In this document: piece after piece, positions 25,484-35,570 of the stretch
Position numbering within the stretch: position 1 is the first letter of the stretch
Layout: the number at the start of each line of letters is the position of its first letter
NCBI GenBank assembly: GCA_003158675.1
Contig: PMKN01000090.1
Location: forward strand, 1-35,570
Length of the DNA stretch: 35,570 nucleotides
Origin: Chloroflexota bacterium
Lineage (GTDB): Bacteria > Chloroflexota > Limnocylindria > Limnocylindrales > CSP1-4
Direction of reading: 5' to 3'
Notes under the pieces: generated by a model
The model's database searches: none
What the model was told of the DNA's origin: nothing
The model's input: the letters and a program-made list of their open reading frames with translations, nothing else
Made by a program: the position numbers and the translations under genes

Positions 25484-26002
25484 ATGTCTACAGTATCTTC
25501 TGAACCCGGCGCTCGAGTAGCACTGGACATCCCGATCGGCGACTCGCCGACGCCGGCATTGGCGGTCCAGACCGGCATCTTCGTGGACGCCTTTGAGCGT
25601 TGGGCGGGGCGAAAGGCCATCGAGGCCGGGGCGAGCGCGCCGCGACTTCGGCTGCTGAACGCTGTGCTCTGCCACGGGCCGCAGAAGATGGCAGATCTGG
25701 CCGAGGCGCTGACCGTAACGCCGCGCAACGTGACAGCCCTTGTCGACGGGCTCGAGGGAGACGGCCTGGTGCGGCGCATCCCCCACACGACCGACCGCCG
25801 TGTCACCCTCGTCGAGCTGACTTGCAGTCGGGATCGCGTAGCCTCGCAGTTCCAAACGTATCAGGCCTCGATCGAGCGGCTCTTCGAAGTGCTGACTGTC
25901 GAGGACCAGGGGACGCTGCTGCGCCTGCTAGGCACCCTGCACGACCGACTGCAGTCAGATTCGGGTTGCTCGGTCGTCGGCGCGGATGGCCCCGATGCCT
26001 GA
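25484..26002 (+). CDS. MarR-family transcriptional regulator
   Basis: APRLRLLNAVLCHGPQKMADLAEALTVTPRNVTALVDGLEGDGLVRRIPHTTDRRVTLVELT. Confidence 0.9.
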   Translation: MSTVSSEPGARVALDIPIGDSPTPALAVQTGIFVDAFERWAGRKAIEAGASAPRLRLLNAVLCHGPQKMADLAEALTVTPRNVTALVDGLEGDGLVRRIPHTTDRRVTLVELTCSRDRVASQFQTYQASIERLFEVLTVEDQGTLLRLLGTLHDRLQSDSGCSVVGADGPDA

Positions 26003-26816
26003 TCCGGCACAGCGCACAGAGCCGACAGAGGCGCAGCGGAACCCTGCCCGAATGCCGGCTGTCTACCTCGGCCATGGTGCCCCAATCCTCATCGACGACC
26101 CGGTCTGGCCCGGCGAGCTGGCCGCGTGGGCGGAGAAGATGCCGCGTCCCAAGGCCATCCTGGTCGTCAGCGCGCACTGGCAATCGGCACCGCTGACGCT
26201 CGGGGCGGTGAACCCGGCGCCGCTCACCTACGACTTCTACGGCTTCCCGGAGCGCTATTACCGGCTCCGCTACGACTCCCCCGCCGCGCCGGACCTGGCG
26301 GCCAGAGTGAGGGCGATGATGCCGCCCGAGGAGCCGGTGGCCCAGCGAGAACGCGGCCTGGACCACGGCGCTTTCATCCCTCTGCTGGTCATGTATCCCA
26401 ACGCGGATGTGCCGGTGCTGCAGATGTCGATGCCAGACCTGGCGCCGGAGCATCTGTTCCGAATCGGCCAGCGGTTGGCGCCCCTGCGCGACGAGGGAAT
26501 TCTGATCATGGGCAGCGGCTTCATGACCCACGGCCTGCCCTTCATCGACCAGTACTGGGACGGCCGCGAAGGCGCTCCGGAGTGGTCCAAGGACTTCGAC
26601 ATCTGGGCCGCCGAAGCGCTCGAGCGGGGCGACCTGGACTCCCTCTTCGATTTCCGCAATCGAGCTCCGGGGATGCCCTACGCCCACCCCACGGTCGAGC
26701 ATTTCGCGCCGTTGTTCGTGGCTCTCGGCGCAGCGACCGCACCCGGCGAGGCGCTCAAGTTCACGATCGAGGGCTACTGGCTCGGTCTGGCCAAGCGCTC
26801 ATTCGAGATCCGCTAG
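25986..26816 (+). CDS. DODA-type (class III) extradiol ring-cleavage dioxygenase
   Basis: MPAVYLGHGAPILIDD...PRPKAILVVSAHWQ...YDFYGFPERYYRLRYDSPAAPDLAARV...RGLDHGAFIPLLVMYPNADVPVLQMSMP...IMGSGFMTHGL; overlaps the MarR gene. Confidence 0.93.
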   Translation: MAPMPDPAQRTEPTEAQRNPARMPAVYLGHGAPILIDDPVWPGELAAWAEKMPRPKAILVVSAHWQSAPLTLGAVNPAPLTYDFYGFPERYYRLRYDSPAAPDLAARVRAMMPPEEPVAQRERGLDHGAFIPLLVMYPNADVPVLQMSMPDLAPEHLFRIGQRLAPLRDEGILIMGSGFMTHGLPFIDQYWDGREGAPEWSKDFDIWAAEALERGDLDSLFDFRNRAPGMPYAHPTVEHFAPLFVALGAATAPGEALKFTIEGYWLGLAKRSFEIR

Positions 26817-26890
26817 CCGTTCTTGCCCACGACTCGAGAGCCGGTCGCGCGCGATCTGGCTTGACCGGGCTCGGCGCTCCCGGTAGCATG

Positions 26891-26922
26891 GCGTGAATTC
26901 ATACTAACTAACTATGAATTAC
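26891..26922. promoter_or_regulatory. AT-rich inverted repeat upstream of the ZIP transporter
   Basis: AATTCATA-ctaactaac-TATGAATT, 8-bp perfect arms, about 25 bp before the ZIP start. Confidence 0.6.
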
Positions 26923-26945
26923 GCCCGACGCCGCCGGAGAGGCCG

Positions 26946-27728
26946 ATGAGCTTTGCCCAGACCGTGCTCCTGGCCGCCTTCGCCGGTGGCACGATCTTCC
27001 TGGGATTGCCGGTAGGCAGACTCCGCGGCCTGTCCCAGAATGCGCGGGTTGCGCTCACGACCGCCGCCGCGGGAGTGGTTCTGTTCCTCATCTACGACGT
27101 GCTGTCGCAGGCCGTGGCCCCTGTGAACGTGGCCCTCGAGGCGGCGCGCAGCGGTTCGGGCGCGGCGGACTTCGTGGTCTACGCGGCAACCCTCGGCGGC
27201 AGCGTCGCCTTCGGACTGTTGTCGGTCACGTATTTGATGCAGCGGATGAACGGCCGCTCCCAGAAGGCTGCCCTGACGCCACGCCAGGTGGCGCTCGGGA
27301 CGGCTACGGGCCTCGGGCTGCACAACTTCTCCGAGGGGCTTGCGATCGGGCAATCCGCCGCAACCGGGGCCACAACGCTGGCCCTGGTCCTCGTGATCGG
27401 GTTCGCACTGCACAACGCCACCGAAGGGTTCGCGATCGGCGCTCCGCTGGGGATGGGCGAGCGGCCGACCTGGGGCTTTCTGGCGGCGGCCGGGGCTGTC
27501 GGCGGAGGACCGACGTTCGCGGGCAGCCTGGTCGGTTACACGCTGGTCTCGCCCGTGCTGTCGATCCTCTTCCTGGGCATGGCCGCGGGCGCGCTCATCT
27601 TCGTGTTCAACGAGATGATGGCCGCTTCCCGTCGCTTCGCAGTTCCCATGGTGGCAGGCCTGGCCCTGACTCTCGGCTTGCTCGTGGCCTTCGGGACGGA
27701 CTTCGTACTCTCGGCCGCGGGCACCTGA
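26946..27728 (+). CDS. ZIP-family metal transporter
   Basis: LGTATGLGLHNFSEGLAIGQSA...LVIGFALHNATEGFAIGAPLG; multiple TM segments. Confidence 0.93.
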   Translation: MSFAQTVLLAAFAGGTIFLGLPVGRLRGLSQNARVALTTAAAGVVLFLIYDVLSQAVAPVNVALEAARSGSGAADFVVYAATLGGSVAFGLLSVTYLMQRMNGRSQKAALTPRQVALGTATGLGLHNFSEGLAIGQSAATGATTLALVLVIGFALHNATEGFAIGAPLGMGERPTWGFLAAAGAVGGGPTFAGSLVGYTLVSPVLSILFLGMAAGALIFVFNEMMAASRRFAVPMVAGLALTLGLLVAFGTDFVLSAAGT

Positions 27729-27749
27729 GAATCGCTCGAGCGGCCGCCT

Positions 27750-28895
27750 TCAGGCCAGGACCACCGGGTCGATCGGGTACTCGAAAAGAGGCTCCGGGCC
27801 GCCGGCCGTGAGCCGGTAGACGTCCTCGAAACGTGCGCCGCCGAAGCCCGGGATCGCCAGGACGGGGTGGCCGATCGTGACTGTCATTCCCGTCGCGAGC
27901 GGCAGCGCCTTGTGCGGCGGGATGATCGTCGGCGCGGGCGGCTCCTCGAATCGCAGCCCGATGCCGTGGCCGATGCCGTAAACCTGGTACTCGGCCAGGC
28001 CATGGCGAGCGGCCGCTGCCTTTGCCCGTTCATCGAGCTGGGCCATTGTCACGCCCGGCCGCATCTCGGCACGGACCGCGGCCACGATCTCGCGGTAGGC
28101 GGCGAGCAACTCGGCCTGACGGGCGTCCGGCTGCCCCAACACGAAGGTCCGCGACAGGTTGGCGCAGTAGCCGTCGACCTGAGGCGTGAGATCGACCAGC
28201 GCCAGCTGGCCTCGCTCGAGCGGCGCGGGGCTGATACGGCCGTGGAGCATGCACGTCTCCACGCCGAAGTTGACGTAGATGGGCGTGCTCGTCCCTTCGG
28301 CGCCGGCGCGCCACATCGCGTAGAGGGCCTCGGTGGCCACCTCGTGGGCACTCACGCCCGGGCGTAGGAGGGCGCGCGCGCGATCCATCCCCTCGCCGGC
28401 GATCCGCTGAGCCTCGGTCATGGCTGCCAGCTCGTCGGCGTCCTTGATCGAGCGCAGCGGGTCCATCACCGGATCCGACGAAACGAGCTCCACCTCGGGA
28501 TTGACCTGGCGGAAGAGATCGACCAGGAACGCCGGGGTGTGGAACCACATCTGCATCCCGACTTTGGGTCGCGCGCCTGCGGCCACAGCGCCGAACGGGT
28601 CGCTCTCGGCAATCTCCCGCACTCTGCCCACGATGTCGTGGATCTGGCCACCCACACTGCCGAAGACCCGGACTTCACCCTGCGCCAGGGCAGCTCGCAG
28701 TTCCGGTTCCTCGCCGGTGAAGGCGATCAACTCGGGCGGGCCCTGGAACGGAATCAGAGCCCGCGGCTGGGAGCGGTCCGTGCCGAAGAGATAGCGGTAG
28801 TCATCGTGATTGATGACCACGATCGCGATCAAGCCATGCTCGCGCATAGCAGCCTGAACCCGCGCAATGCGATCGAAGCGTACCTTCATTGCCAC
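27750..28895 (-). CDS. M24-family metallopeptidase (Xaa-Pro aminopeptidase-like)
   Basis: RIAGEGMDRARALLRPGVSAHEVATEALYAMWRAGAEG...LALVDLTPQVDGYCANLSRTFVLG...YGIGHGIGLRFEEPP...GMTVTIGHPVLAIPGFGGARFEDVYRLT. Confidence 0.92.
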   Translation of the reverse strand: MAMKVRFDRIARVQAAMREHGLIAIVVINHDDYRYLFGTDRSQPRALIPFQGPPELIAFTGEEPELRAALAQGEVRVFGSVGGQIHDIVGRVREIAESDPFGAVAAGARPKVGMQMWFHTPAFLVDLFRQVNPEVELVSSDPVMDPLRSIKDADELAAMTEAQRIAGEGMDRARALLRPGVSAHEVATEALYAMWRAGAEGTSTPIYVNFGVETCMLHGRISPAPLERGQLALVDLTPQVDGYCANLSRTFVLGQPDARQAELLAAYREIVAAVRAEMRPGVTMAQLDERAKAAAARHGLAEYQVYGIGHGIGLRFEEPPAPTIIPPHKALPLATGMTVTIGHPVLAIPGFGGARFEDVYRLTAGGPEPLFEYPIDPVVLA

Positions 28896-28964
28896 TCCCT
28901 TGAGGTCGCACGGTGCTGAGCGCAGGGGCGCCCGCGCAGGGGCGCCGGCCCATCGGCGCCACGA

Positions 28965-29378
28965 TCAGATGGCGCTTGCGCAGGCCCTGCATTTGGTGGC
29001 GTCCGCCGGGACAGTCTCCTTGCAGAACGGGCAATCCTTGGTCGGCGGGGCCGGGGCTTCGGGCGCGGGGCGAAGAAGGACCTTCGAGATCGCGTAGACG
29101 ACCAGGGCGACGATGACGAACGTGATGATGAGGTTGATGAAGATGCCGTAGCGGATGGCGACCTCAGGCACCGGCTTGCCGGCCGCGTCGACCGTCGCGT
29201 CCTTGAGCTTGACCACCATGCTCGAGAAGTCAACGCCGCCGAGGAGCACGCCAATGGGCGGCATGATGATGTCGTTGACGAGCGAGTTGACGACGTTACC
29301 CAACGCGATGCCGATGATCACGGCGACCGCCAGAGCCAGGGCGTTGGTTTTGAGCAGAAACGCCTTGAAGTCGGACAC
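28965..29378 (-). CDS. mscL: MscL large-conductance mechanosensitive channel with C-terminal zinc ribbon
   Basis: GTG start at 29378: SDFKAFLLKTNALALAVAVIIGIALGNVVNSLVNDIIMPPIGVLLGGVDFSSM...YGIFINLIITFVIVALVVYAISKVL + CPFCKETVPADATKCRAC. Confidence 0.94.
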   Translation of the reverse strand: MSDFKAFLLKTNALALAVAVIIGIALGNVVNSLVNDIIMPPIGVLLGGVDFSSMVVKLKDATVDAAGKPVPEVAIRYGIFINLIITFVIVALVVYAISKVLLRPAPEAPAPPTKDCPFCKETVPADATKCRACASAI

Positions 29379-29501
29379 CGGGGCCTCCTCCTCTGCGTGG
29401 ACAATCCGGACGCTCGCACCCATGTTGAGCGCGGCGGCTTCAGGATACGCGAAGCGATCAGTTCCCCCGCTGGAAGCTCGCCCGGTGGGCCGCGAGGTCG
29501 C

Positions 29502-29885
29502 TCAGAGGCCGAGCAGCGTGCGCTTCGCTGCTGCGAACTCCTCGTCGCTCAGAGCGCCCTTATCGTGCATCTCCGATAGCTCGCGGAGCCTGTCCACGCC
29601 CGTTAGGTCGGTCGAGCGTCGCGACGCCCCGGCGGACAAGCCGGAGAGCACGACTACGAAGAGCCAGACAAGGAGGAATCCGATCAGCAGAGCGCCGAAC
29701 AACGCGAACGGGCCGAAGCCATAGGTGTAGCCATATCCGCCGAAGTTGCCGCGCATGGGCCCGAACATGCGGATCGTGCCGTGATCGACCCCGGTGCCGA
29801 CGTTGTAGGCCACGACGCCGACGACGGCCGCAGCTGCGATGGCCACGAGTAGCAAGAAAAGGCGCCGAGCGCCGGTGCGATTCAT
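29502..29885 (-). CDS. SHOCT-domain membrane protein
   Basis: Two TM segments, then RLRELSEMHDKGALSDEEFAAAKRTLLGL. Confidence 0.88.
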   Translation of the reverse strand: MNRTGARRLFLLLVAIAAAAVVGVVAYNVGTGVDHGTIRMFGPMRGNFGGYGYTYGFGPFALFGALLIGFLLVWLFVVVLSGLSAGASRRSTDLTGVDRLRELSEMHDKGALSDEEFAAAKRTLLGL

Positions 29886-29958
29886 ATCTCAACCCTGAAG
29901 CGGTAGTTCGGCTGATAATGGCGCGTGGGGCTGAAGCCGCGCTGAATCTCCGCCCGCA

Positions 29959-30016
29959 CCCCCCTGAGCAGGTTTGGGGGGCCTGTGCCGCGGCACACCG
30001 TCACGAGGCAGTGACG
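29959..30016 (+). other. Three consecutive stem-loop-capable elements upstream of the RDD gene
   Basis: CCCCCC(29959-29964)/GGGGGG(29976-29981); palindrome TGTGCCGCGGCACA (29984-29997); CGTCAC-gaggca-GTGACG (29999-30016). Confidence 0.55.
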
Positions 30017-30117
30017 CTGCTACGATGACCGCGGCCACGGAGGTGCGCCCGAGAACGGCGTATCTTCGCCCCGTATGCAGGATCGCGGTTCAACCGCGGA
30101 ACCCCGGAGGCGACGTA

Positions 30118-31131
30118 ATGGGGACGGACGATCGGGATGATGTAACGGGCGGAGATTGGTCGGCTGACGGACAGCTTGCGCCCCCGGCTGACGCCGCAGC
30201 CGGCTTTGTGCTGCCGCAGCTGCCGACGGAGCCCTCGCAGCCCTCGCAGCCGGCGGAGCCCTCGCAGCCGGCGGAGCCGAGCTGGGCGCCGCAGCCGAGC
30301 TGGGCGCCGCAGCCGAGCTGGGCGCCGCAGCCGAGCCAGCCGCCGCAGCCGACGCAGCCGAGCTGGGCGCCGCAGCCGAGCCAGCCGCCGCAGCCCAGCG
30401 CACCGCCGTCGCCCAGCGCACCGCCGTCGCCGACTCCACCCCTTGCCGCGCCCGGATACGCTCCGATCTACCCCGGGTACTCCGGCCAGGCTGCGCCGGG
30501 TTACACGCCCGCCGCCTGGCCGCCGCAGCCTGCTGCTCCCGGCTATCCGCCGGTGTATCCCGGCGCAGCCGGCTATCCGCCTGGCTACGGTCCCGGCTAT
30601 CCCGGTTCAGCCTATCCGAACGTCCCGCCTGCGTTCGGCTATCCGGGCGCCAGCTGGCCCGGTTCTCAGGTCCAGTACGGACCCGCACCAGGCCTCGCGT
30701 GGGCCGGCATGGGCCACAGGATCGGCGCCCTTCTACTAGACATCTTGTTCATGTTCGGCGCGCTCATCGTGGCGGCGATGGCCGCGGAAGCCTTCGGCGT
30801 GAAACGCTACAGCCAAGTGAACACGGTCTACTCCACCGGCGCGACGATCTCGTACCTGCTGTGGGTCATCCTCTTTCTCGTCTACCAGCCAACCTGCTGG
30901 TGGGCCTTTCAGGGCACCGTCGGCCAGCGGCTGCTGAGGCTGCGCGTTGTTCGTGCGGCCGACGGGCGCTCGCTGGGAGCCGGCTCCACGACTGTCCGCT
31001 TCATCATCTGGGGACTCTGCAACGTCGTCGTCGTGCCGGCCATCATCGCCGCCATCGTGGCGCAGGACGAACCGACACAGCGGACCTGGTGGGACGACGC
31101 GGCCGGGTCGGTGGTGATCCGCCAGCTTTGA
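30118..31131 (+). CDS. RDD-family membrane protein with Pro/Gln-rich repetitive N-terminus
   Basis: Likely start MGTDDRDDVTGG at 30118; PSWAPQPSWAPQPSWAPQPSQPPQP repeats; RDD core GMGHRIGALLLDILFMFGALIVAA...GTVGQRLLRLRVVRAADGRSLG...WWDDAAGSVVIRQL. Confidence 0.88.
   Translation: MGTDDRDDVTGGDWSADGQLAPPADAAAGFVLPQLPTEPSQPSQPAEPSQPAEPSWAPQPSWAPQPSWAPQPSQPPQPTQPSWAPQPSQPPQPSAPPSPSAPPSPTPPLAAPGYAPIYPGYSGQAAPGYTPAAWPPQPAAPGYPPVYPGAAGYPPGYGPGYPGSAYPNVPPAFGYPGASWPGSQVQYGPAPGLAWAGMGHRIGALLLDILFMFGALIVAAMAAEAFGVKRYSQVNTVYSTGATISYLLWVILFLVYQPTCWWAFQGTVGQRLLRLRVVRAADGRSLGAGSTTVRFIIWGLCNVVVVPAIIAAIVAQDEPTQRTWWDDAAGSVVIRQL
30277..30330 (+). repeat. 18-bp perfect tandem repeat CCGAGCTGGGCGCCGCAG x3 (coding)
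   Basis: Three consecutive identical 18-mers at 30277, 30295 and 30313. Confidence 0.9.
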
Positions 31132-31209
31132 GCGATCCACGGGTAGCGGCCGATCGTGCGCACGTCGCCACCGGGCCCGGTCGCTTCCGGCAGACCCGCC
31201 CCAGGTGAG

Positions 31210-31839
31210 CTAGCCCGTGATCGTCACGTCCGTCGCCGTGCGGGTAGTCGGCGTTCCCGCGCTGGCGCTGGCATTGGCGCCGGGGGCGGCGCCGCCCGAC
31301 GTCTGGACCTGGACCGTCTGGCCGGCCGCCAGATCCGAGCTCGATCCCGAAGTCTGATTGTGGTAGGTGGTCGACGAGCCGGTGGCGAGGGTCACAGTGG
31401 CGCCGCTCGCCAGCTGGACGGTGATTGAGTCGGCCGAGACGCTCGCGACGGTGCCGGTGATCGCGGCCGCGCCGCCGATGCCGCCTGGCTCGCCACCGCC
31501 GGGAATGCCGCTCGGGGCGGCGAACTGGCCCGAGATTCCGTTGACGTCGCCGTTCTGGGCGGTCGCGGTCTGGCCATTGGTTGTCGCGTGGCCGACGGCG
31601 AACCCGACGCCACCGACGGCGATGAGAGCGGCGGCGACGAGCAGGAGGCTTGTGGAGTTGCCACGGCGGGCCGGGGTGCTGACATGTGTCTTGGAAACAG
31701 GGGCAGGCGCCGCGGCAGGCGCCGCGTCTGGGAAGGTCACTTCTTCGGCTGCGTCCAATTCGTTCTCGGGCCCCCAGACGGGCGGCTCGGCGGCGCCTGG
31801 GCCGATGCCGACGGCGGCGGATGCCTGGGACGTGGTCAT
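31210..31839 (-). CDS. Membrane-anchored DUF5666-like protein
   Basis: Start MTTSQASAAVG at 31839 with AAGGAG; TM LLLVAAALIAVGGVGFAVG; ITGTVASVSADSITVQLASGATVTLATGSSTTYHNQTSGSSSDLAAGQTVQVQ. Confidence 0.75.
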   Translation of the reverse strand: MTTSQASAAVGIGPGAAEPPVWGPENELDAAEEVTFPDAAPAAAPAPVSKTHVSTPARRGNSTSLLLVAAALIAVGGVGFAVGHATTNGQTATAQNGDVNGISGQFAAPSGIPGGGEPGGIGGAAAITGTVASVSADSITVQLASGATVTLATGSSTTYHNQTSGSSSDLAAGQTVQVQTSGGAAPGANASASAGTPTTRTATDVTITG

Positions 31840-31963
31840 GGCCGGGTGCTCCTTTGTCGTAAGCGGGTCGGACGAGTTGGGCCGCGTCGCGGCGGTTCCG
31901 TTCATGCCTTGAAGCTTGACGTGCCCATGCTTTCGAACCGGTTACGGCCGCTGGATCCGCGAG

Positions 31964-33277
31964 TCAGCCGGCGGCGTGAGTCTCTCGGCGTCCCGATACT
32001 GAACGCGGCCAGCTGACTGAGACGCTCGCGCCTCCGGCTGCAGAGCTCCCGATCGTCCAGCGGCCGCCGCTGGCGCGGACGATCGCGTCGGCAATGGCCA
32101 GGCCGAGACCTGCACCGCCGGGAGCGTCCGTGGCTCGGCGGAAGCGGTCGAATACCCGGCTTCTATCTTCGATCGGGATGCCTGGCCCTGAGTCGTCGAC
32201 GGTGAGCCGGACGCGCCGCCCATCGCCCGCGACGGTGACGGCGATGGTGCCACCATCCGGGGAGTACTTGCAGGCGTTGTCGAGCAAGACGCCGAGCAGC
32301 CGATCGAGCCACTCCGGTGGCGCGGTCACTATCGAGCCATCCGAGCCCGAGGCGGAATGGACGGTCAGCGTCTGGTGCCGCGCCTCTGCCACCGCCCCGA
32401 AACGATCGGCCGTCTGAGCGGCCAGAACGCCGACGTCCACGGGTTCGGCATCCGGCTGACCGCCAGTCGAATCGAATCGAGCCAGCCAGAGCATGTCGTC
32501 CACCAGATGGCGGGTCCGTTTCAGCTCGGTGTCGATCCGTCCGAAGGCATTCGCGTCCCACGCGCCGTCGCGTTTACGCGCCAGGGCCAAGCTGGTTTGG
32601 GCTTCGATGACCGAGAGCGGTGTGCGCAGTTCGTGCGAGGCATCGGCCGTGAATTCGAGCTGGCGCTGGCGTGCCCGCTCGATCGGCAGGGCGACTCGCC
32701 GGCCGATCGCCAGCGCACCCAGGAAGACCACGATCAGCAGCGCGCAGCCAATGCCGATCTCGGCGACGAGGAGGGTGGAAACGGTGCTCGAAACCGCGTC
32801 CATCGACTGGGCCACCACGTAGCGCTGCGAATCGACCACTGTGCCGGCGACGCGATAGCTGGCTCCGCCGATCGAGACCGTCGTCGGGGCAGATACGGAA
32901 GTGTCAGCCGCTGGGAGCGCCAGAGGATTGAGACCCTGGCTGACGGCCGTTCCGTCGGCGCCGACCTTCCAGAGCAGCACCGGCAAGCCGCGCGGATCCT
33001 GACGGCCGGGATCGAAGCCGGGGGGTTGCTGCCCGATGTCGGGGAGTCCACCGGGCCGTCCGATCGACTGGGTGTCCAGCGCTTGAATGAGGTGACCGTC
33101 CACGTCGGCCGTGAGGTTGCCCGACACGATCACAGCCACCGCCACGGCGATGACGACATAGGCGATGCCGACGATCGCGCTGGCGGCCATTGCCACACGA
33201 ACGGTGAGCAGGGCCACGGATGGTCCGTCGTGGACCTGAGGGCGAGCTTCTCCCTCGGACCGGCCGAACTTCTTCAC
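31964..33277 (-). CDS. Two-component sensor histidine kinase
   Basis: FTADASHELRTPLSVIEAQTSLAL (H box), LLDNACKYSPDGGTIAVTV (N box), VDDSGPGIP, GGAGLGLAIADAIVRASGG. Confidence 0.95.
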   Translation of the reverse strand: MKKFGRSEGEARPQVHDGPSVALLTVRVAMAASAIVGIAYVVIAVAVAVIVSGNLTADVDGHLIQALDTQSIGRPGGLPDIGQQPPGFDPGRQDPRGLPVLLWKVGADGTAVSQGLNPLALPAADTSVSAPTTVSIGGASYRVAGTVVDSQRYVVAQSMDAVSSTVSTLLVAEIGIGCALLIVVFLGALAIGRRVALPIERARQRQLEFTADASHELRTPLSVIEAQTSLALARKRDGAWDANAFGRIDTELKRTRHLVDDMLWLARFDSTGGQPDAEPVDVGVLAAQTADRFGAVAEARHQTLTVHSASGSDGSIVTAPPEWLDRLLGVLLDNACKYSPDGGTIAVTVAGDGRRVRLTVDDSGPGIPIEDRSRVFDRFRRATDAPGGAGLGLAIADAIVRASGGRWTIGSSAAGGASVSVSWPRSVSGRRETHAAG

Positions 33278-33942
33278 GCTTCCTCCAGCCGGTACCCGGC
33301 CCCCCGGACCGTCACGATACGGATCCCCGCCCCCGGCAGCTTGGCCCGCAATCGGCTGAGTTGAACGTCGATGGCATTGGAGCCGAGCGGATCCGTCTCG
33401 TCGCGCCAGGCATGCTCGGCGATCGCCTTTCGATCGACGACAGCGGGTGAGCGGCGCATCAGCAGCTCGAGGATGTTGTATTCGGTCGAGGTGAGCCCGA
33501 GCGAACGGCCGGCGACGCTGACCTCGCGGCGGACCGGGTCCAAGGCGAGCGATCCCCTGGCGATGACGGGGGCATCCACGCCGCGCGGCCGCCGCTGCAA
33601 GGCCCGGATGCGCGCCAGCAGCTCACCGAAGTCGAAGGGCTTGACCAGGTAGTCGTCTGCCCCGGCGTCGAGGCCGCGGATTCTGTCCGGCGGCGCGTCG
33701 CGAGCCGTCAGCATCAGGATCGCGGTCGGCTTGCCGTGCTTGCGGGCCCAGGCCACGACGTCGATTCCCTCCGCGCCGGGCATGCGCCAGTCGACGACAG
33801 CCACGTCGTAGTCGTAGAACTTGAGCAGGTCGATGGCGTCGTCACCGCGCTCGGCCGCGTCCACCTGGTAGCCGTGGTCCGACAGGCCCAGGACCAGGAT
33901 CTCGCGCAGGCCGGGATCGTCTTCGGCCACCAGCACGCGCAT
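33274..33942 (-). CDS. OmpR/PhoB-family response regulator
   Basis: MRVLVAEDDPGLREILVLGLSDHGYQVDAAERGDDAIDLL...VVDWRMPG...GADDYLVKPFDFGELLARIRAL; C-terminal wHTH; 4-bp overlap with the kinase gene. Confidence 0.96.
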   Translation of the reverse strand: MRVLVAEDDPGLREILVLGLSDHGYQVDAAERGDDAIDLLKFYDYDVAVVDWRMPGAEGIDVVAWARKHGKPTAILMLTARDAPPDRIRGLDAGADDYLVKPFDFGELLARIRALQRRPRGVDAPVIARGSLALDPVRREVSVAGRSLGLTSTEYNILELLMRRSPAVVDRKAIAEHAWRDETDPLGSNAIDVQLSRLRAKLPGAGIRIVTVRGAGYRLEEA

Positions 33943-34192
33943 GGAGTCTCCTACCGAGTGTCAGCGGCGTCACTGCAGTTGGCAGCGTCCGCGGGCTCAT
34001 CGTACCAACCGAGTCGCGCCGCGGAGCGGACCGGCAGTCGGGCGGGAAACCCGCGCCGCCCCACCCGGGAGATGGGCAGACCGGATGAGGCGGTACCGCG
34101 GGTCAGGCCGAGTGTCGGTCGCGGGTTGAGCATCTCCAGAAAGGTGAACCAACGGGCCTTTCGTTCTGGTTACGCCGGCCGCTCCGGCCTGG

Positions 34193-35570
<1,378 letters not shown>

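Overview
High-GC bacterial window, possibly Chloroflexota or another deep-branching high-GC lineage (inference from composition and protein style only). Main contents, left to right: (1) a tRNA 5' fragment at the left edge; (2) a conflict/immunity-like divergent locus. One side is a membrane-anchored TIR protein with 14 WD40-type repeats plus a small 4-TM protein. The other side is a 1095-aa protein that reads as a degenerate PfkB/ribokinase-like N-terminus, an AAA+ ATPase, a RyR domain and a C-terminal SLOG/Rossmann-like domain. I consider this the best candidate for an undescribed system; (3) an AAC(2')-I-like acetyltransferase and an orphan Imm5-like immunity protein; (4) a TelA / XpaC-like pair convergent with an unusual Clp-like ATPase that has three AAA+ modules (two D1-type, one decayed D2-type) and no Clp-N domain; (5) an arsenic island: ArsR, ArsP/DUF318 permease, CPNC thioredoxin-like protein, a MerR-ArsC fusion with a textbook MerR-type promoter, a second ArsR, a 54-aa ORF, ArsM and an ArsN2-like GNAT; (6) Fur/Zur with a ZnuABC-type transporter whose start region lies in a long inverted repeat; (7) LUD protein, MarR, DODA-type dioxygenase, ZIP transporter, M24 peptidase, MscL with a zinc ribbon, SHOCT and RDD membrane proteins, a DUF5666-like protein, a two-component system and a truncated GT39-like glycosyltransferase. 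All family calls are by eye from the translations; no searches were run.
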